From the NCBI RefSeq assembly GCF_904849725.1, contig NC_058524.1:507826263-507890262 (forward strand): a DNA stretch of 64,000 nucleotides. Reading direction: 5' to 3'. Positions 60,301-64,000 of this stretch are shown one piece after another. Source of the DNA: Hordeum vulgare subsp. vulgare. Its lineage: Eukaryota; Streptophyta; Magnoliopsida; Poales; Poaceae. Below the pieces are notes generated by a model that did not search any database, was not told where the DNA came from, and saw nothing but the letters and a program-made list of their open reading frames with translations. Both the position numbers and the translations under genes were made by a program. Each line of letters starts with the position of its first letter. Within the stretch, counting starts at the first letter, position 1.

Positions 60301-61022
60301 TCGGAGCTGGAGATAGTAGGTTGTTGCTTCACAATCTACTCGTGTTCAGGCTTTGAAGCCTGTATGGCTGTTGAGGGTTTTGGCGTAGACGCAGGCGCAT
60401 CCTTCTAAAGCAATTTCTCTTGAGTCTTTGAAGCCTTTGATTTCTGTGGCACAGGCTTCACTTGAGGAATGGTCGTGCCTGAAGTATCAACAGCAGAGGA
60501 GGTGGTTGCAGCAGCAGCAGCAGATTCTTTGTTGAATTTCCTCACAGCAGCTTGTGCTTGCTTCTGAAGCTTTGACAAGTGTTTGTCCTTTTCCTCAGGA
60601 TAATCATCAATAGTCTTGAGGCTTGAAGGATGAGCATTCTGATGATCCTCGAGAGGAGGCCTTTTGCCAGGTGGCTTAAGAGCGAATTTCTTCGCGTACT
60701 TGGGAGTGACGAAGCGGTATTCCTTCCACTCCTTAGCCCACAATCGTTCTATCTTTTGGAGCCTGATTTTCCTCTTAGGCATCGGTTCTTGCTCATCTGG
60801 TGTCCAATAGTCCAAGTATATATCCTCAGGGATATCAATGGCAATGTTTTGTTCGAGTTTCTTTCCGCCCTTTTGCTTCCTGTCACCTTCCATTTTCTTC
60901 AGCTGAGGCTTTTGCTGAGGAATTTGAGCTCTTGAGGATTCTGATGACACTTGCAGATTTTCTTCAAGAAACGCTGCAAATGAGTTAAGTTGATGAGAAC
61001 CTAGAGATTCATGAGCTGACAT
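57384..61022 (-). pseudogene. Extra ORF after pol (env-position ORF) of element E
   Basis: About 1200 codons on the minus strand, starting MSAHESLGSHQ at 61022. One frame holds from 61022 to about 58540 through several stops (60405-60407 TAG, two more near 60330 and 60272, 58974-58976 TAG and others). One-base shifts near 58540 and 58165 move the last parts to 58485-58180 and 58154-57384. The protein is charged: a Lys-rich N-terminus with LDYWTPDEQE, a middle part rich in Ala/Glu/Pro repeats, and a more conserved-looking C-terminal third (TDINTWVLDWMTHHTHYKA, then MSPFDLKICAPWIMRFMRRR). No signal peptide or clear transmembrane segment is seen, so calling it an envelope protein is not supported; the name only reflects position. 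Confidence 0.75.
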
Positions 61023-62417
61023 TTTTGTACCTGTGAACAGAGTATAGGTGCGAGGAATTTGGAGAGGTCATATGCATTCTCAGATTTGAAGAAATTCAAA
61101 ATTTTAAAGTTGAGGAATTTGACCAGTGGGTTGAGGAATTTGTATAAGCACTCTGATCTTGGGTTCCAGAGTTGTACACATTCGAAAATTTGCACAATTG
61201 AGGAATCACGTGAAGAATTTTAGTTGCTTAGTGAAATTCATCATGTGTTTGACGAATAAGCAGTGTTTGAGGAATAGAGACTGATAGACACTGAGGAAAA
61301 ACGAATTCCACGAATCTAAGGTAAAATAGTAGATTGAAAGGGACTGTAAAATAGGATTTTATTTACCCTATATAGCAAGCACGAAGAATAGAAGAAGTAG
61401 CAGTAGATGCCCTTCGGTGCGAGTCCACTGCGCCCTAACTTGGCGACAAAAGACGGCTACGGAGGCGGCGGACGAAGAAGTTCCGGTTCCGGCGTGATTT
61501 CGACGACGGAGAGGTCGAGGCAGTGAAGCTGTTCCTCGCAGGCGACGAAACTTCTAGCGGTGGCGCTACGTCTTTGCTGTATCGGAGAGAAGGTCGAGAG
61601 AGCACGAAGAGTTTTGACCGGAGGGGGTAAGGACGTATTTATAGCTCAGGTGAAAACTGTCCGGCCGATTGTTTCGGACCAAACTGCCCTTGCCCTTTCG
61701 TATCTGCATGACACGTGTAGCTACAGTTTAAAGCGGAGGAGATCATGCTTATCTGATTGTGGGAAGTGGGGTTCAGTTACTGTGTAACAATATAAAAATC
61801 ACTTTTGAGGAGTTGAGGATTTTGTTTTAAAATCATCAGCTGACAAGGACGCAGTGAGGATTTTGAACAAAGTTTCAAGTAGAACGCATATGAAGAATTG
61901 AATAGACTGGGTGAGTATAGCATAGACGGGAGTAGGGTCCGATCACATTCACTTAGATGAAATATCAAGTTGAAGAAATAGCTATAAGTGAATGATGTTG
62001 AGGACTTTGAAATCACAGTCTATATATATATCCACGCAAATGAAAATCATCAAGTGTTTTGAAGATTTTTGATTAACTTGAGGATTTTGTGACAAAGCGT
62101 CGTGTTGATGAATTTCAGCTTTGAAGAAAAACAAGTTTGAAGAAAATCAACTTTGAAGAAAAACAACTTTGAAGAAAAACAACTTTGAAGAGAATCAACT
62201 TGAGGAATTTCAAAGTTGGGTGGTGGCGTGACCCACTGTATAAGAATGATGATTTCAGGCGTCGCGTACAATTGTCGCAGGGCCCTGAGAACCAATTTCT
62301 TCATTAATTTTCTCACACTAAGAGTGATATTCTTCATTTGTTGAAGAAAATCGATTCTTCGTGTGTTGCACATCCAAGTCATCAATTTTGCATAAGTGTT
62401 AGGATGTATGCATGTTT
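61023..62417 (-). other. Spacer of element E with candidate leader exon and intron
   Basis: On the minus strand: a TATA box (61643-61636), then a GC-rich, CT-rich stretch (about 61610-61400) like a plant 5' leader. Next comes a donor-like site (TATAGG/GTAAAT, about 61363), an AT-rich 330-base stretch, and an acceptor CTGTTCACAG about 10 bases before the ATG at 61022. 61790-62420 is AT-rich with repeated GAAGAAAAACAACTTT units (62120-62200). Confidence 0.5.
61636..61643 (-). promoter_or_regulatory. Candidate internal TATA box upstream of the extra ORF of element E
   Basis: The minus strand reads GAGCTATAAATACGTCC, a good plant TATA box, outside any LTR and about 615 bases before the ATG of the extra ORF. 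Confidence 0.5.
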
Positions 62418-64000
62418 TTACAAAACATTTGAAGATTCTAAGATATTTAGCTCACACCGCAACTTGCAAAACCTTTTCTCATCCAAGGGCTTAGTGAAAA
62501 TATCTGCTAGTTGATCGTCAGTCTTCACATGGTCGATGCGGATATTGCCCTTGAGGGCATGGTCCCGAAGAAAATGATGACGAATCTAGATGTGCTTACT
62601 CTTCGAGTGTTGTACTCGGTTGTATGCAATCTTGATTGCACTCTCATTGTCGCAGTAGAGAGGCACATTCTTCATGTTTATGTCGTAGTCCTTGAGGCTT
62701 TGCTTCATCCATAGCAATTGAGCACAACATGATCCAGCAGCAATGTACTCCGCTTCGGCAGTGGAGAGAGAAACACAGTTCTGCTTCTTTGAGGACCAAC
62801 AGACTAATGATTTTCTGAGGAAATGACATGTGCCAGAAGTTGACTTGCGATCCACATGATCACCAACATAGTCAGAATCAGAATATCCCACGAGATGAAG
62901 ATTTGAGCCCTTGGGGTACCATAATCCTAGTGTTGGTGTGTGAGCTAAGTATCGAAGAATATGCTTCACAGCCTTATGGTGTGATTCCTTCGGTTTCGCT
63001 TGAAAATGTGCACACATGCAAACACTAAGCATTATATCTGGCCTAGATGCACACAAATATAGTAAAGAGCCAATCATGGAGCGATATACCTGCTGATCAA
63101 ATTCTTTACCATTTTCGTCAGTGCAGAGGTGGCCGTTGGTAGGCATGCGAGTCTTGACGCCTTTGCATTCATGCATGCCAAATTTCCTCAGAACATCCTT
63201 GAGGTATTTCTCCTATGATATGAAGATCCCATTGCGTTGTTGACGAATTTGAAGACCTAAGAAGAATTTCATCTCCCCCATCATAGACATCTGATATTCT
63301 TCACTCATCATGTAAGCAAATTCATCACTGTAACGTTTGTCAGTACAACCAAATATGATGTCATCGATATATATCTGGCACACAAATAGTTCATTATCAT
63401 AGGATTTTGTGAAAAGAGTTGGATTGAGTGAACCAGGTTTGAAGCCTTTCTTCATGAGGAATTCCTTCAATGTATCGTACCACGCCCAAGGGGCTTGCTT
63501 GAGAACAAAGAGCGCCTTTTTGAGTCAGAAGACTTTGTCTGGATTCTTTGGATCCTCAAAACCTGGGGGCTGAGCAACATATACTTCTTCCTCAAGCTTA
63601 CCATTGAGAAATGCACTTTTCACATCCATTTGATATAAGATAATGTTATAATGATTAGCATAAGCAAGTAGTATTCAAATAGCTTCAAGTCTAGCAACAG
63701 GAGCAGAAGTTTCATCAAAATCAATTCCTTCAACCTGTGTGTAGCCCTGGGCTACAAGTCGTGCCTTATTCCTCACCACTTGACCATCCTCATATTGCTT
63801 GTTTCGGAAAATCCACTTGGTGCCGATGATATTGTGCTTGCGAGGATCTGGTCTTTTGACGAGCTCCCACATGTCATTTAGCTTGAATTAAAGAAGTTTG
63901 TCTTGCATGGCTTGAATCCACACAGGTTCCATGAAAGCCTCAACAACTTTTGAAGGTTCTGTGATAGACACAAAGGAATAATTCCCACAAAAGTTAACTA
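62418..64000 (-). pseudogene. pol of element E: reverse transcriptase and RNase H (C-terminal part)
   Basis: The frame is continuous from the window edge to TAA at 62418-62420. RT blocks: [36 protein letters not shown] with the first catalytic Asp, and VCQIYIDDIIFG with the catalytic YIDD. RNase H blocks: GYSDSDYVGD, STAEAEYIAAG and YCDNESAI carry the acidic residues, and DQLADIFTKPL marks the C-terminus, all as in Ty1/copia. In-frame stops interrupt it at 63675-63677 (TGA), 63525-63527 (TGA), 63213-63215 (TAG) and 62586-62588 (TAG), with no frameshift. Confidence 0.93.

Larger units (their letters stand above)
55435..64000 (-). mobile_element. SIRE/Maximus-like copia element E (3' half), cut by window end
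   Basis: Reading leftward from 64000: RT, RNase H, a 1.4-kb spacer, a long extra ORF, a polypurine tract (AAAAAGGGGGAGAT, 56867-56854) and the 3' LTR. RT directly followed by RNase H at the pol C-terminus, with the copia motif YIDD, identifies Ty1/copia. An added ORF between pol and the 3' LTR is typical of the SIRE/Maximus lineage. It is inserted into LTR H. Confidence 0.88.

Noticed and set aside
57384..61022. Calling the extra ORF of E a viral envelope gene
   Set aside because: No signal peptide, transmembrane anchor or glycoprotein features seen; only the position matches.
1..64000. tRNA or rRNA genes
   Set aside because: No cloverleaf with intact A and B boxes and no rRNA-like stretch noticed; primer sites resemble only the tRNA 3' end.

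Overview
The window looks like a gene-poor, transposon-packed stretch of a large grass genome, most likely Triticeae (wheat, barley, rye or Aegilops). The basis is the mix of repeat families: a roughly 1.8-kb LTR with BARE-1/Angela/WIS-type ends, Athila-type Ty3/gypsy LTRs opening with TGATACGTC and carrying the Asp-tRNA-type primer site, Tourist and Stowaway MITEs, and a CACTA terminus. Family names are from memory and could not be searched. Only one host gene is convincingly intact: a three-exon ZIP-family zinc/iron transporter on the minus strand (17078-19125).

Layout. 1-5924: 5' part of a minus-strand Ty3/gypsy element (A), with 5' LTR, primer site, gag, protease, RT, RNase H and the start of integrase in one frame broken only by stop codons. 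A sits inside the last exon of a spliced antisense gene carried by a second, plus-strand gypsy element (F, 5925-10963, Tat-like), of which the 3' end and 3' LTR remain. 10964-16600: small DNA elements (two Tourist-like MITEs in opposite orientation, a Stowaway, a CACTA end, a foldback element) in unrecognised sequence. 17078-19480: ZIP gene with a Harbinger-type MITE in intron 1. 20900-24380: truncated PIF/Harbinger element with a broken transposase and a 1.3-kb TIR element with a decayed gene. 24380-26163: an isolated copia-type LTR. 26164-31727: mostly anonymous AT-rich DNA with a Stowaway MITE and two local tandem duplications.

31733-54074 is a nest three levels deep. Element B (Athila-type, plus strand, target duplication GTACG) holds in its 3' LTR element C (Athila-type, minus strand), whose left LTR holds D (4.19-kb solo LTR, target duplication ACAAC). 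B and C have gag and protease but no pol, so both would depend on enzymes from elsewhere. 54439-55434 holds two truncated LTRs (G, H), cut by a minus-strand SIRE/Maximus-like copia element (E, 55435-64000) that leaves the window within its RT. E has a long extra ORF between pol and the 3' LTR, with what looks like its own TATA box, GC-rich leader and leader intron.

Most promising leads: the independent-looking transcription unit of E's extra ORF; the antisense spliced gene of F; the lack of a target duplication and the missing target bases around C, which suggest an inter-element recombinant; the triplicated primer-site region of C; and an excess of TAG/TGA stops without frameshifts in A, C and E, as expected from decay of methylated cytosines.
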